In this document: positions 6,625-15,008 of the stretch, one piece after another | How positions within the stretch are numbered: position 1 is the first letter of the stretch | How the letters are laid out: every line of letters begins with the position of its first letter | NCBI GenBank assembly: GCA_021774205.1 | Contig: JAJFJI010000226.1 | Span: 1-15,533, forward strand | Reading direction: 5' to 3' | Length of the DNA: 15,533 nt | Origin: Nitrosomonas sp. | GTDB lineage: Bacteria; Pseudomonadota; Gammaproteobacteria; Burkholderiales; Nitrosomonadaceae | Position numbers and translations under genes: made by a program | Notes under the pieces: model-generated | The model's input: the letters and a program-made list of their open reading frames with translations, nothing else | The model's database searches: none | What the model was told of the DNA's origin: nothing

Positions 6625-7755
6625 ATGATTGAGGAATTAGTTGCATATCTGGCCATTGTCGGCGCTTTGTTGTGGTGGTTATTAGTGCTTATTCCCTGGC
6701 AGCCTTGGCGTACTCGGGAGCAACTTGAACCGAATGTCATTGGAGCAAAACCGCTATTGGATGATATTACGGTATTAATACCGGCGCGTAATGAGTCTGA
6801 ATATATCCGGCAGACATTGGAAGCGCTGCATCAGCAGGGGGCGGGTATTCATATCATTGTGGTGGATGATCAGTCCGTTGATGGCACCGCGACGCAAGCG
6901 AAAAAGTATGGTGCGCAAGTAATTTCTGGTAGCACCCCACCGGCAGGCTGGAGCGGGAAGTTGTGGGCGCTTGAGCAGGGATTACGTGAAGTACGTACGC
7001 CATATACATTATTGCTCGATGCCGATATCGAATTGATGCCCGGCATGCTGACAACCTTGAAGGCCAAAGCGCAACAAGAGAAACTGGTATTAGTATCGAT
7101 AATGGCTGAGCCGCCGATGATGCGATTTTTCGAACGCTTGTTAATGCCACCTTTTATTTTTTTCTTTAAATTATTATATCCTTTTGCGTTAGCAAATAAA
7201 CCCGGTTCACATGTTGCGGCCGCTGCCGGCGGTTGCATTCTCGTTAAGACTGAAGCATTACATACTGTAGGTGCTTTTTTAAGTCTCCATGACGCGCTTA
7301 TTGATGATTGCACGCTTGCGGCACGTGTCAAGCAGGCTGGTTTGAAATCCTGGGTTGGTCTTAGCCATTCCGCTCGCATTCATCGTGGCTATCATAAACT
7401 AAAACCAATTTGGGAAATGGTTGAACGCTCTGCATATACGCAGTTGCAATACTCACCCGTAATGCTGGTTATTTGCACTTTGGTAATGGCTAGCATGTTT
7501 TGGTTCGCGCTGCTTGCACCACTATTGTTTCCAGGTACGACAGCGTATACGATTAGCGTGCTGGCCTGGACTGCCATGCTGATAACTTATTTTCCCACAC
7601 TTATTTACTATCGACGTTCATTACTCTGGGCGCTGACATTGCCAATCGCTGGTACTTTGTATCTGGCCATGACATGGACTTCAGCATTTCGTTACTGGCA
7701 GGGTGAGCGAGCGAGTTGGAAGGACCGCCGTTATGAAAGTAAACCACATAATTAA
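6625..7755 (+). CDS. hpnB: HpnB, hopanoid-associated membrane glycosyltransferase (GT2)
   Basis: This 376-residue protein is a family 2 glycosyltransferase tied to hopanoid loci; its exact donor and acceptor are not settled. An N-terminal membrane segment (about 6-24) is followed by the GT2 fold: VLIPARNES at 50-58, VDDQSVDGT at 80-88 (nucleotide binding), LLLDADIEL at 129-137 with the DXD-type metal site D132/D134, and ALIDDC at 224-229, where an aspartate is the likely catalytic base. Three more hydrophobic segments lie at about 278-300, 307-325 and 333-352. It follows hpnH by 43 nt with no clear Shine-Dalgarno, and its 3' end overlaps hpnM by 23 nt, so it sits within one transcription unit. 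A mannosyl or other sugar role is possible; the call rests on overall family resemblance and context. Confidence 0.9.
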   Translation: MIEELVAYLAIVGALLWWLLVLIPWQPWRTREQLEPNVIGAKPLLDDITVLIPARNESEYIRQTLEALHQQGAGIHIIVVDDQSVDGTATQAKKYGAQVISGSTPPAGWSGKLWALEQGLREVRTPYTLLLDADIELMPGMLTTLKAKAQQEKLVLVSIMAEPPMMRFFERLLMPPFIFFFKLLYPFALANKPGSHVAAAAGGCILVKTEALHTVGAFLSLHDALIDDCTLAARVKQAGLKSWVGLSHSARIHRGYHKLKPIWEMVERSAYTQLQYSPVMLVICTLVMASMFWFALLAPLLFPGTTAYTISVLAWTAMLITYFPTLIYYRRSLLWALTLPIAGTLYLAMTWTSAFRYWQGERASWKDRRYESKPHN

Positions 7756-8362
7756 ATTAAAGGTGCATGTTTTAGCCGTGGCGTTCATGTTGTCAGTAAT
7801 GCCTTTATCCTGGGCTGACAACGCGGCGACAGATAATCCGGAACAAATTGTTCGTGATCTGCAAGACTCACTAATCCAAGCAATGCGAGAAGGGGATAAA
7901 ATCAACTTTCAAGAACGTGTTGATATACTCGCGCCTGTTATTAGCCAGTCTCATGATTTTGATTTGATTATACGCACGGTACTTGGCAGCAATTGGGGGC
8001 AGCTGGATCCAGAACAACAGCAGTTAATTGCAGACACATTTCGTCAATTGAGTATCGCAACCTATGCTGGACAATTCAATGAATATGAGGGGGAACAGTT
8101 TGAAATTTTGCAGCAACGTTCCTTACCCCGCGATCAGACATTGATACGTAGTCAGTTAATCAAGGCGGATAGTAGCAAAATAGATTTTGATTATGTTTTG
8201 CAACAGGGGCGGGAAGGTTGGCACATTGTCAATATCTTGGTTGATGGTGTCAGTGATCTAGCATTAAAACGCACAGAATATCGAACTGTCCTGCAACGGG
8301 ATGGTTTTTCAGCGCTAATCGAAATGCTGAAGGATAAAATCCTATTAGCTGAACATGGTTAA
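7733..8362 (+). CDS. hpnM: HpnM, MlaC-like periplasmic hopanoid transport protein
   Basis: This 209-residue periplasmic protein belongs to the toluene-tolerance Ttg2D/MlaC superfamily, whose members carry lipids across the periplasm, in the HpnM clade found in hopanoid loci. Residues 1-28 form a signal peptide ending SWA before D29. The mature chain has the MlaC-like arrangement: an early helix region (PEQIVRDLQDSLIQAMREG), a central FRQLSIATYAGQF motif, and a C-terminal WHIVNILVDGVSDLALKR stretch. The ATG at 7733 is preferred over an in-frame GTG at 7703 because GGAAGGA (7718-7724) lies 8 nt upstream and the signal peptide then starts normally. The gene overlaps the end of hpnB and is followed 12 nt later by hpnN, so coupling is likely. 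It probably hands hopanoids between HpnN and the outer membrane, which is inference from MlaC. Confidence 0.9.
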   Translation: MKVNHIIKLKVHVLAVAFMLSVMPLSWADNAATDNPEQIVRDLQDSLIQAMREGDKINFQERVDILAPVISQSHDFDLIIRTVLGSNWGQLDPEQQQLIADTFRQLSIATYAGQFNEYEGEQFEILQQRSLPRDQTLIRSQLIKADSSKIDFDYVLQQGREGWHIVNILVDGVSDLALKRTEYRTVLQRDGFSALIEMLKDKILLAEHG

Positions 8363-8374
8363 CCTTGTAAAATC

Positions 8375-11032
8375 ATGACGGAACCCTCGCATAGCCCCAG
8401 CTATCGTTTTTTTGCCCGCTGGGCTGCTTTTTCTTATCGAAACGCGGCTTTGGTAATACTGGTTGCGCTTTTGGTTGCTTCATTATGTGCCGTTTATACA
8501 TCGCGAAACCTGGGCGTCCACACAGATACCACTGAAATGCTCTCGGAAGAGCTTCCATTTCGTGCAAATGATATCCGCTATATGGCGGAATTCCCCCAGC
8601 ATAACGATACTATGCTGCTGGTGGTGGACGCGCCCACACCTGAGCAGGTTAATTCCGCAGCTAAACAGCTAACTGAAGCGCTCAAGCAAGATACCAATAA
8701 TTTTCTTGATGCTTATTATTTAAGTGGCGACCCATTTCTTGAGCGTAATGGATTGCTCTTTAAAAGTATTCCTGAGCTAGGATATATCACTGACCAATTG
8801 TCGGCGGCACAGCCATTGATAGCGCGCATTGCTGGCGATCCTACTCTCTATACATTTGCCACGATTCTAACTGAAGCTATTGAAGAATTGCGGTCTGGTC
8901 GTAAACTGGAATTGGCGCCAATATTAAATGGTGTCAGTGCAACATTAGATGCGCGGCTTGCAGGAGTACCGCGGGCCCTATCATGGCAAACACTTTTTAG
9001 TGGAGAGAAGCAAGAAAATACTTACCAGGAATTAATACTGGTCAAACCAAACCTGGACTATAGCCAGCTTTTTTCAGCGCAGCAACCGATTGCCGCGATC
9101 CGAGATGCAGCGCAACAGATCGGCATGACCGATAATGCGCCAGAGAAACTTCGGATCACCGGAGAAGCCGCATTAGCTTATGATGAACTTAACAGCGCCA
9201 TGCTAGGTGCGCAAGAGGCCGGTATGCTTGCGCTTGTCATGGTAGCAGTGGTGTTGTTTTTCGCATTGAGGACCGCGGGCGCAATACTCGCTGTATTATT
9301 GAGTTTAGTATTAGGGATAATACTCACTGCAACTTTTGCAGCCTTTGCGGTTGGTCACTTGAACCTTATTTCCATCGCATTTGCAGTACTTTATATCGGG
9401 CTTGGTGTAGATTATGCGATTCATTTTTTATTGCGGCATCAGGAATTAAAAGGGACAAATTTAACAGTATTAAATGCATTACATGCCACCGGTGGTGATA
9501 TCGGGCGTGCATTAACCGTGTGCGCTATTACTACTGCGATTGGTTTCTATGCTTTTATACCGACGGCTTATCAAGGAGTTGCAGAGTTAGGAATTATTTC
9601 TGGCACGGGTATGCTAATCAGTTTGATTGTGACGCTTACGATTGTACCCGCATTGCAACGCTATCTGCCCATACGGAAAAGAAAGTTGCCGACTTCAAGT
9701 GGGAGAATAGGCCGTCGATTATTGGATTTGCCAATAAGGTTACGAAAATTAGTGTATGTGGCAACATTGCTCGCATTAATCGTTGCCATCGTCGCATTAC
9801 CCAAAGCTAAATTTGATTATAATTTACTGAATCTTAACGATCCGCAGGCTGAATCAGTGCAAACTTTCCAGGAATTGCTTGCGGATGAAAAGGATTCAGC
9901 CTGGCATTCAGTTGTGCTCGCTGATAATCAGCAGGAAGCAAAGCAGATTGCTGCACGTCTTGAAAAACTTCAGGAGGTGGATAAAGTTATTTCAATTTTT
10001 GATCTTGTGCCAGCCGAACAGGCAGAAAAACTCGATTTTATTAATGAAATGGCGCTTACGTTAGGGCCCGTTGTTTTTCTGGACTCGTCACTAAGTGCAG
10101 ATACTCATACCATTATTGAGCAGCATGCAGCACTTGAAGAATTGAATAATTTACTGACTCAGTTTATCGTGGAGCAACCTGATCATCAAACCGCAGCGTC
10201 AGTTCGCGCCTTGAATACTGCTTTGACTGGATTGCTGACACATCTTAAAACGATCAATTCCAATGGTGGAAATAATGAGTCGCAATTTCTGGATGCCATT
10301 AGTCAAGACCTGCTTGGCTTATTGCCCGATGCGCTCGAACGTTTACAGGTCGCTTTAGAAGCCACTCCATTCACACAACAGGAATTGCCTGAATCAATAA
10401 GTAGTCATTGGTACAGTCAAAATGGCGTGTATCAGATTGCCGTTTATCCTACAGACAATATCGGCGACAATGATGCGCTACGAAATTTTGTGCGCGCGGT
10501 ACAACAGGCTGCGCCACAGGCGACCGGCGTGCCAGTAATCAGCCTTGAAGCTGGTGAAGCCGTAGTCGACGCATTTATTCATGCTTTTTCGCTGGCATTT
10601 GTTGGTGTCATACTAGCGCTATTGGTGTTATTAAGAAATTTTGTTGATACTTTGCTGGTAATGACGCCACTTTTGCTTGCAGCGTTGTTTACCGGCGCTG
10701 CCACGGTGTTATTGGATATCCCGTTTAACTTTGCCAACATCATTGCATTACCGTTATTGCTTGGCATTGGTATTGATTGCAGTATTCATATGGTGCATCG
10801 ATACCGAAACGCAGCAACAGTTAGTGAAAACTTGTTGCATACCAGTACAACGCGTGCCATTTACTATAGTGCGTTGACTACCCTGGCTGGTTTTGGAAGT
10901 CTGGCGTTTTCGCCGCACCAGGGTACCGCTAGTATGGGTTTGTTGCTCGCGGTAGGGGTCGTGTTAACTCTGATTTGCGTGCTGGTTATCTTACCGGCGT
11001 TGTTATATCCATTAAGCCAGCGCAGAACTTGA
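8375..11032 (+). CDS. hpnN: HpnN, RND-family hopanoid transporter
   Basis: HpnN is an inner-membrane RND/MMPL-type transporter; members have been shown to move hopanoids toward the outer membrane. This 885-residue protein shows the internal duplication of the superfamily. The first half has a membrane segment at about 23-42, a large periplasmic loop, and a cluster of five hydrophobic segments at about 280-425. The second half repeats this with a segment near 457-476, a loop, and a final cluster at about 730-880. The two halves carry matching RND motifs, GLGVDYAIHF from residue 342 and GIGIDCSIHM from 797, with D346 and D801 as likely proton-relay positions. The loops contain many Gln/Asn/Glu residues and no recognised extra domain. 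It lies 12 nt after hpnM and closes the block; no good terminator is visible before the convergent gene. Confidence 0.93.
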   Translation: MTEPSHSPSYRFFARWAAFSYRNAALVILVALLVASLCAVYTSRNLGVHTDTTEMLSEELPFRANDIRYMAEFPQHNDTMLLVVDAPTPEQVNSAAKQLTEALKQDTNNFLDAYYLSGDPFLERNGLLFKSIPELGYITDQLSAAQPLIARIAGDPTLYTFATILTEAIEELRSGRKLELAPILNGVSATLDARLAGVPRALSWQTLFSGEKQENTYQELILVKPNLDYSQLFSAQQPIAAIRDAAQQIGMTDNAPEKLRITGEAALAYDELNSAMLGAQEAGMLALVMVAVVLFFALRTAGAILAVLLSLVLGIILTATFAAFAVGHLNLISIAFAVLYIGLGVDYAIHFLLRHQELKGTNLTVLNALHATGGDIGRALTVCAITTAIGFYAFIPTAYQGVAELGIISGTGMLISLIVTLTIVPALQRYLPIRKRKLPTSSGRIGRRLLDLPIRLRKLVYVATLLALIVAIVALPKAKFDYNLLNLNDPQAESVQTFQELLADEKDSAWHSVVLADNQQEAKQIAARLEKLQEVDKVISIFDLVPAEQAEKLDFINEMALTLGPVVFLDSSLSADTHTIIEQHAALEELNNLLTQFIVEQPDHQTAASVRALNTALTGLLTHLKTINSNGGNNESQFLDAISQDLLGLLPDALERLQVALEATPFTQQELPESISSHWYSQNGVYQIAVYPTDNIGDNDALRNFVRAVQQAAPQATGVPVISLEAGEAVVDAFIHAFSLAFVGVILALLVLLRNFVDTLLVMTPLLLAALFTGAATVLLDIPFNFANIIALPLLLGIGIDCSIHMVHRYRNAATVSENLLHTSTTRAIYYSALTTLAGFGSLAFSPHQGTASMGLLLAVGVVLTLICVLVILPALLYPLSQRRT

Positions 11033-11119
11033 TGATTTTATAGTAACTTACTGTACCTTTAGCTGACAAATTTTAGGGGCAATCTGAACAGTTACTGTGA
11101 TGTACTGAATAGTCACATT

Positions 11120-12370
11120 TCATAAAGTCAGGGTTGCGGCAAAGAAACCATCGGTACCGTGTTGATAAGGTGACAGTTGCAAAAATTTTCCAGTATCAAG
11201 CGGTATTTTTTGTTTTGAAAATATGTTTGTGCAATTTTCAAGAGTAAATTGTCGATGACTGGAAAGAAAGTTCTCAATGACCTCTTGATTTTCTTCTGGT
11301 AATAAACTACAGGTTGCATAAACCAGTCTGCCGCCTGGTTTGAGTAATTTAGCCGCGGCTGCCAGAATGGCAGCTTGTTTTTGCTTGAGTTCTAGAATAC
11401 TCTGAGGCGATTGTCGCCATTTTAAATCCGGATTGCGGCGTAATGTCCCCAGACCGCTGCATGGCGCATCGACCAATACTCGGTCTATTTTTCCCGCCAG
11501 ACGCTTTACTTTACTATCATTTTCATTGGTAATTAGCTGAGGATGCAAGTTGGATAGCCCAGAGCGTTTCAAACGAGGCTTTAGGTTGATTAATCTTTTT
11601 TCAGAAGTATCAAATGCATAAATGCGTCCTCTCGAATGCATTAATGCGCCTAGTAACAACGTTTTTCCACCCGCGCCGGCACAGAAGTCAACAATCATTT
11701 CGCCGCGTTTTGGCGCGAGTAAATAGCCCAGTAATTGGCTACCTTCATCCTGAACTTCTATTTTTCCAGAGAGGAATAAAGGGTGCCGGTTAATTGCAGG
11801 TTTGTTGTTAAGTCGAATACCAACGGGTGAGTAGGGTGTTGCTTGCGCTTGAATTCCTTCCTGGCTTAAAGCGGCTAAAATTTCGTCGCGTTTTGCATGA
11901 ATGGTATTAACGCGCAAATCCAGCGGCGCAGGTTGTTGTAATGCGCCCCCGAGATCTACAATATCAGTTTCTGACATATAATTTTGTAACTTTTCAAATA
12001 CCCATGTCGGGAATTCCGCCTGGACAGCAAGCGGTTGTGACGTCAACGTTATCGCTTTGATTTCAGCAAGCCATTTTGTTTCTGTTTCACTAATAACTGG
12101 CTCAAGCTCGCGTAAATTTATCCCTTGAAATTTGATCAGATAGCTCAGTAACAAAGCACGGGGTGTTGCAGAAGTTACCATGCATTCAAGAAAAAACTTG
12201 TGCCGCAAAATACCGAAAACCGTCTCGGCAATAAACGAGCGGTCATTAGCGCCGAGCGTCGGATGTTCACGGAAAAAACGTCGTAATACGGCATCGGCAG
12301 GGTATTCCATCGGAAGGACGGCTCGAATTGCGGAAACGGCCTTGTTAAGGTGAGCAGAAGTAAAGCGCAT
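11120..12370 (-). CDS. RsmB/NOP-family SAM-dependent rRNA cytosine-C5 methyltransferase
   Basis: This 416-residue enzyme methylates cytosine C5 in RNA. Residues about 1-125 are a NusB-like helical region (ANDRSFIAETVFGILRHKFF) and the rest is the Rossmann methyltransferase. SAM-binding motif I is DFCAGAGGKT at 228-237. Both catalytic cysteines are present: C304 in DAPCSGLG (motif IV) and C354 in YATCSLLPEEN (motif VI). The C-terminal HGTDGFFAATL is typical. RsmB methylates 16S rRNA C967 in E. coli, but related paralogues modify other sites, and betaproteobacteria commonly carry a copy beside the DUF3108 and purN genes in addition to a canonical rsmB. I therefore leave the symbol open. The ATG at 12370 has no clear Shine-Dalgarno. 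A 73-nt gap with a palindrome separates it from the DUF3108 gene. Confidence 0.92.
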   Translation of the reverse strand: MRFTSAHLNKAVSAIRAVLPMEYPADAVLRRFFREHPTLGANDRSFIAETVFGILRHKFFLECMVTSATPRALLLSYLIKFQGINLRELEPVISETETKWLAEIKAITLTSQPLAVQAEFPTWVFEKLQNYMSETDIVDLGGALQQPAPLDLRVNTIHAKRDEILAALSQEGIQAQATPYSPVGIRLNNKPAINRHPLFLSGKIEVQDEGSQLLGYLLAPKRGEMIVDFCAGAGGKTLLLGALMHSRGRIYAFDTSEKRLINLKPRLKRSGLSNLHPQLITNENDSKVKRLAGKIDRVLVDAPCSGLGTLRRNPDLKWRQSPQSILELKQKQAAILAAAAKLLKPGGRLVYATCSLLPEENQEVIENFLSSHRQFTLENCTNIFSKQKIPLDTGKFLQLSPYQHGTDGFFAATLTL

Positions 12371-12396
12371 TTTATTTTTTAAGAAGTAGTATTGGT

Positions 12397-12410
12397 CGCC
12401 ATATATGGCG
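12397..12410. repeat. 14-bp perfect palindrome between DUF3108 gene and RNA methyltransferase gene
   Basis: CGCCATATATGGCG reads the same on both strands. It lies 27 nt before the methyltransferase ATG. As RNA it could form only a small hairpin with a short loop, and no T-run follows on the minus strand. A protein-binding site or a weak mRNA structure are both possible. Confidence 0.4.
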
Positions 12411-12443
12411 CAGTTTAGAATAGGTAAGTGCTGCTAATGAGCA

Positions 12444-13160
12444 TTAATGGGCAGCGCTGTAACTTAAATTGATATTGGTAACCATTTTTTCAAGTTCAAG
12501 CCCATCTTTTTCGGTGGCGACAATGCGTACGGGTAACATGTGATGCGCGGTGGCAAGCCATATTGTTCTTTTAAGTTTATTGTTTTTTTCTTGTTGCATG
12601 GTCAATACGATTGTTTCAAGTTCTCCGATTGGCGTTTTCAGTATTTCTTTATCAACCGCATAGCGGACCAATTCGAGGCTGTGCCCATCGGTTATATGGG
12701 CATTTATTGATTCCCCGGGTGGCGGGGAGAACATGAAGTTATAGGAAAAGCTTAGCCGGTCCAAGGTGCCATTGGGTAAAGATTTTTTCTCTTCATCATT
12801 TTCATGTTGAATAGTAAGTACATGATTGCGCCAATCAAAAATAGCCACGCTCGGCTGTTTATCGTTACGCTGATCAGAGAATCGAGTGGGCTGCAAACCT
12901 AGTTTTGTGATGCTGCCCCAACTATTGCGCAGAATGCTCCCGGGTTTTATGAATTTTATGATGCCACTTGGACGTGCTTCACTGGTAATGTGGTATTGGT
13001 TAGTGCCATTGTTCTGTTCGATCTTCATTGTTTCAGTCAAATTTCCGCCACCGATGCCTGTTTTTACCGTATAACTGATATCAATACGAGCAGGTAAATC
13101 GGTGGCAAAAGTCGGAAAACTCAGTGCCCATAACAGAACAATGGGTATGAATATTTTCAT
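12444..13160 (-). CDS. DUF3108 family periplasmic protein
   Basis: This 238-residue protein of unknown function matches the DUF3108 family (PF11306). Residues 1-19 form a signal peptide ending TFA before T20, so the mature protein is periplasmic or secreted. The mature part reads as a mostly beta-strand domain. It has the family landmarks ISYTVKTGIGGGNLTE near the start, LGLQPTRFSDQR in the middle, and LDRLSFSYNFMF about halfway. The ATG (13158-13160) overlaps the purN stop as ATGA, so translation is probably coupled to purN. The same purN-DUF3108-methyltransferase order is common in betaproteobacteria. No enzyme motif is visible, and no function should be assumed. Confidence 0.85.
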   Translation of the reverse strand: MKIFIPIVLLWALSFPTFATDLPARIDISYTVKTGIGGGNLTETMKIEQNNGTNQYHITSEARPSGIIKFIKPGSILRNSWGSITKLGLQPTRFSDQRNDKQPSVAIFDWRNHVLTIQHENDEEKKSLPNGTLDRLSFSYNFMFSPPPGESINAHITDGHSLELVRYAVDKEILKTPIGELETIVLTMQQEKNNKLKRTIWLATAHHMLPVRIVATEKDGLELEKMVTNINLSYSAAH

Positions 13161-13816
13161 TTTTGTAATCCTGGCGAATATAGAACTGTGCTACAGGATG
13201 TGGCATTTATTTTTGTAGTTTTGGTATTGAATACTTCGATAAGATTATATGAGCTTTTTAGACGGTTTTCCATGAACCAGCGCACAGCTTGCGGGTAAAT
13301 AAGGTGTTCCTGTTGTAACACACGCGCTGCTAGTGTTTTTTCAGTATCGCTTGAAAATATGGGGACCGCCGCCTGTATAACAATAGGGCCATGATCAATT
13401 TGCGGCGTGACAAAATGTACCGTACAGCCATGAATTTTTACCCCTTCATGCAATGCGCGCGCATGGGAACCAAGGCCAGGAAAAGCAGGCAGTAATGAGG
13501 GGTGAATATTCATTAGTCGGCCCTGATAGCGATTAACAAAACCATCACTTAGAATACGCATGAAGCCAGCTAATGCAATCAGATCAGGCTTGTAAGCGTC
13601 AATTTTTTCTGACAGTGCGGCGTCAAATGTCGTGCGATCAGGATAAGAACGGTGATCCACAACAATTGTCTTGATTCCCTGTGTTTTTGCTATCTCTAAC
13701 CCTGTTGCATTTGGGTTGTTACTGATTACGGTCACATTTTCTACTGGCAGTTTTGCTTCCAGTAGCGCTTGCATATTGCTGCCACGGCCAGAGATAAGAA
13801 TAACGAGGGATTTCAT
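13157..13816 (-). CDS. purN: PurN, phosphoribosylglycinamide formyltransferase
   Basis: PurN transfers a formyl group from 10-formyltetrahydrofolate to GAR, giving FGAR in de novo purine synthesis. The 219-residue protein, close to the 212 of E. coli, has the GAR-phosphate loop ISGRGSNMQALL from residue 8 and the conserved GFMRILSD stretch (84-91). The catalytic triad equivalents are visible: N103 and H105 in NIHPSLLPAF, and D141 in QIDHGPIV. After about residue 190 the chain ends in a low-conservation tail (NTKTTKINATSCS) that the enzyme core does not require. The ATG at 13816 lies 15 nt after the purM stop, and the stop overlaps the next gene by ATGA, so the gene is inside the pur operon. 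Confidence 0.96.
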   Translation of the reverse strand: MKSLVILISGRGSNMQALLEAKLPVENVTVISNNPNATGLEIAKTQGIKTIVVDHRSYPDRTTFDAALSEKIDAYKPDLIALAGFMRILSDGFVNRYQGRLMNIHPSLLPAFPGLGSHARALHEGVKIHGCTVHFVTPQIDHGPIVIQAAVPIFSSDTEKTLAARVLQQEHLIYPQAVRWFMENRLKSSYNLIEVFNTKTTKINATSCSTVLYSPGLQK

Positions 13817-13831
13817 GATGCAGGTTGGTTA

Positions 13832-14899
13832 CTATGACACAATTATCGTAGGCATTTCATCAGCGCTGCGTGACTTGATCTTGCCAATTTCCCAAGCAGT
13901 TTCGCCCGAACTCTGCAGAATTTTTATAGCCTCGTTTGCATATTTAGGCGCAACGACCAAGATCATGCCAATGCCACAATTAAATACGCGATGCATTTCA
14001 TCATCGGTCACATTGCCTTGTTGTTGTAACCAGTGGAATAATGGCGGCATATTCCATGAATGCTTTTGCAGGATTGCGGTTAAATGACTAGGCAGAATCC
14101 GGGGTATATTTTCAACTAATCCGCCACCGGTGATATGTGCGATCCCTTTAAGGGGCAATTGCTTCATTAGTTCAAGCAATGGTTTTACATAAATGCGGGT
14201 TGGCATCATAATTGCGTTACTTAGCTTTTTTTCATCAAAATCGGCTGAAAAATCACTATGGTTGGTTTCGATGATTTTGCGGATCAAAGAATATCCATTA
14301 GCGTGCGCGCCACTGGAAGCAAGTCCGATAACCGCATCACCTTCTTGGATTGTTTTTCCTGTGATAATCGCGTCTTTTTCGACGACGCCAACCGCAAATC
14401 CGGCGAGATCATATTCATTTTGCGGATACATGCCCGGCATTTCAGCCGTCTCACCGCCAATCAATGCGCATCCCGCTTGTTGACAACCTGCGGCAATCCC
14501 GCTGACAACGGTGGTGGCGGTAGCGACATCCAGTTTGCCACAAGCAAAATAATCAAGAAAAAATAAAGGCTCAGCACCTTGTACCAGAATATCATTGACG
14601 CTCATCGCGACTAAATCAATTCCAATACTGTCATGTTTGTCTAATTGGAATGCGAGTTTCAGCTTGGTTCCTACGCCATCGGTAGCCGAAACCAACACCG
14701 GATTTCGATATTTACTGGATATTTCAAATAGGGCACCAAAACCACCGATACCTGCTAAAACTTCTGGACGCATGGTGTGTTTAGCGTAGGATTTTATATT
14801 ATTAACCAATTGGTTGCCCGCATCGATATCAACACCCGCATCTTGGTAAGATAGTTGGATCTGAGATGAATTGGTATGTTCTGTTTTGGGTGAAGTCAA
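13832..14899 (-). CDS. purM: PurM, phosphoribosylformylglycinamidine cyclo-ligase (AIR synthetase)
   Basis: PurM closes the imidazole ring, converting FGAM and ATP to AIR. The 355-residue protein matches the usual length (345 in E. coli). It carries LSYQDAGVDIDAG at 16-28, the ATP-binding glycine-rich ATDGVGTK at 72-79, the long conserved DLVAMSVNDILVQGAEPLFF (95-114), and GGETAEMP at 148-155. The start is TTG (14897-14899). Upstream in this frame a TAA lies 27 nt away with no ATG or GTG between, and the next internal Met (residue 43) would remove conserved sequence, so TTG is the best-supported start. It shares a fold with SelD (PurM/SelD superfamily), also encoded in this window, but the two are clearly separate genes. 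It leads the minus-strand purine block. Confidence 0.95.
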   Translation of the reverse strand: MTSPKTEHTNSSQIQLSYQDAGVDIDAGNQLVNNIKSYAKHTMRPEVLAGIGGFGALFEISSKYRNPVLVSATDGVGTKLKLAFQLDKHDSIGIDLVAMSVNDILVQGAEPLFFLDYFACGKLDVATATTVVSGIAAGCQQAGCALIGGETAEMPGMYPQNEYDLAGFAVGVVEKDAIITGKTIQEGDAVIGLASSGAHANGYSLIRKIIETNHSDFSADFDEKKLSNAIMMPTRIYVKPLLELMKQLPLKGIAHITGGGLVENIPRILPSHLTAILQKHSWNMPPLFHWLQQQGNVTDDEMHRVFNCGIGMILVVAPKYANEAIKILQSSGETAWEIGKIKSRSADEMPTIIVS

Positions 14900-14967
14900 G
14901 TTCGGTTCTCGCGCGATTACAGATTAAATATTGTTTTGGTTAGCTATAATTTTACAGCAAATGAGCA

Positions 14968-14997
14968 CTAATATGCCTTGTTTTATTGGTTTGTAAT
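14968..14997 (-). promoter_or_regulatory. Weak candidate promoter for purM
   Basis: On the minus strand, ATTACA (14997-14992, 4 of 6 matches to TTGACA), an 18-nt spacer and TATTAG (14973-14968, 4 of 6 matches to TATAAT). It would give a leader of about 60 nt before the TTG start. It overlaps the inverted repeat at 14983-15008. The matches are modest. Confidence 0.22.
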
Positions 14998-15008
14998 TAA
15001 TCCAATAA
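14983..15008. repeat. 7-bp inverted repeat in the purM/monooxygenase divergent region
   Basis: TTATTGG (14983-14989) and CCAATAA (15002-15008) are exact inverted arms with a 12-nt spacer. The site lies between two divergent genes and overlaps the candidate purM -35. It could be an operator; no regulator can be named. A smaller 10-bp palindrome, AATGTACATT, lies at 15058-15067, closer to the monooxygenase gene. Confidence 0.3.

Noticed and set aside
6870..7379. A 169-codon open frame on the minus strand
   Set aside because: It lies wholly inside hpnB, opposite its conserved GT2 motifs, and its translation shows no domain. It is a shadow frame.
7703..7732. Earlier GTG start for hpnM
   Set aside because: The ATG at 7733 has a good Shine-Dalgarno and gives a standard signal peptide; the GTG would add a charged N-terminal extension.
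11033..11119. Terminator between convergent hpnN and the RNA methyltransferase gene
   Set aside because: Only weak inverted matches were found (AGTAACT/AGTTACT with a 41-nt loop, and TGTGA-type arms of about 5 bp); neither is followed by a T-run.
13671..14087. A 138-codon plus-strand open frame across the purN/purM junction
   Set aside because: It is antisense to conserved parts of both pur genes and shows no family resemblance.
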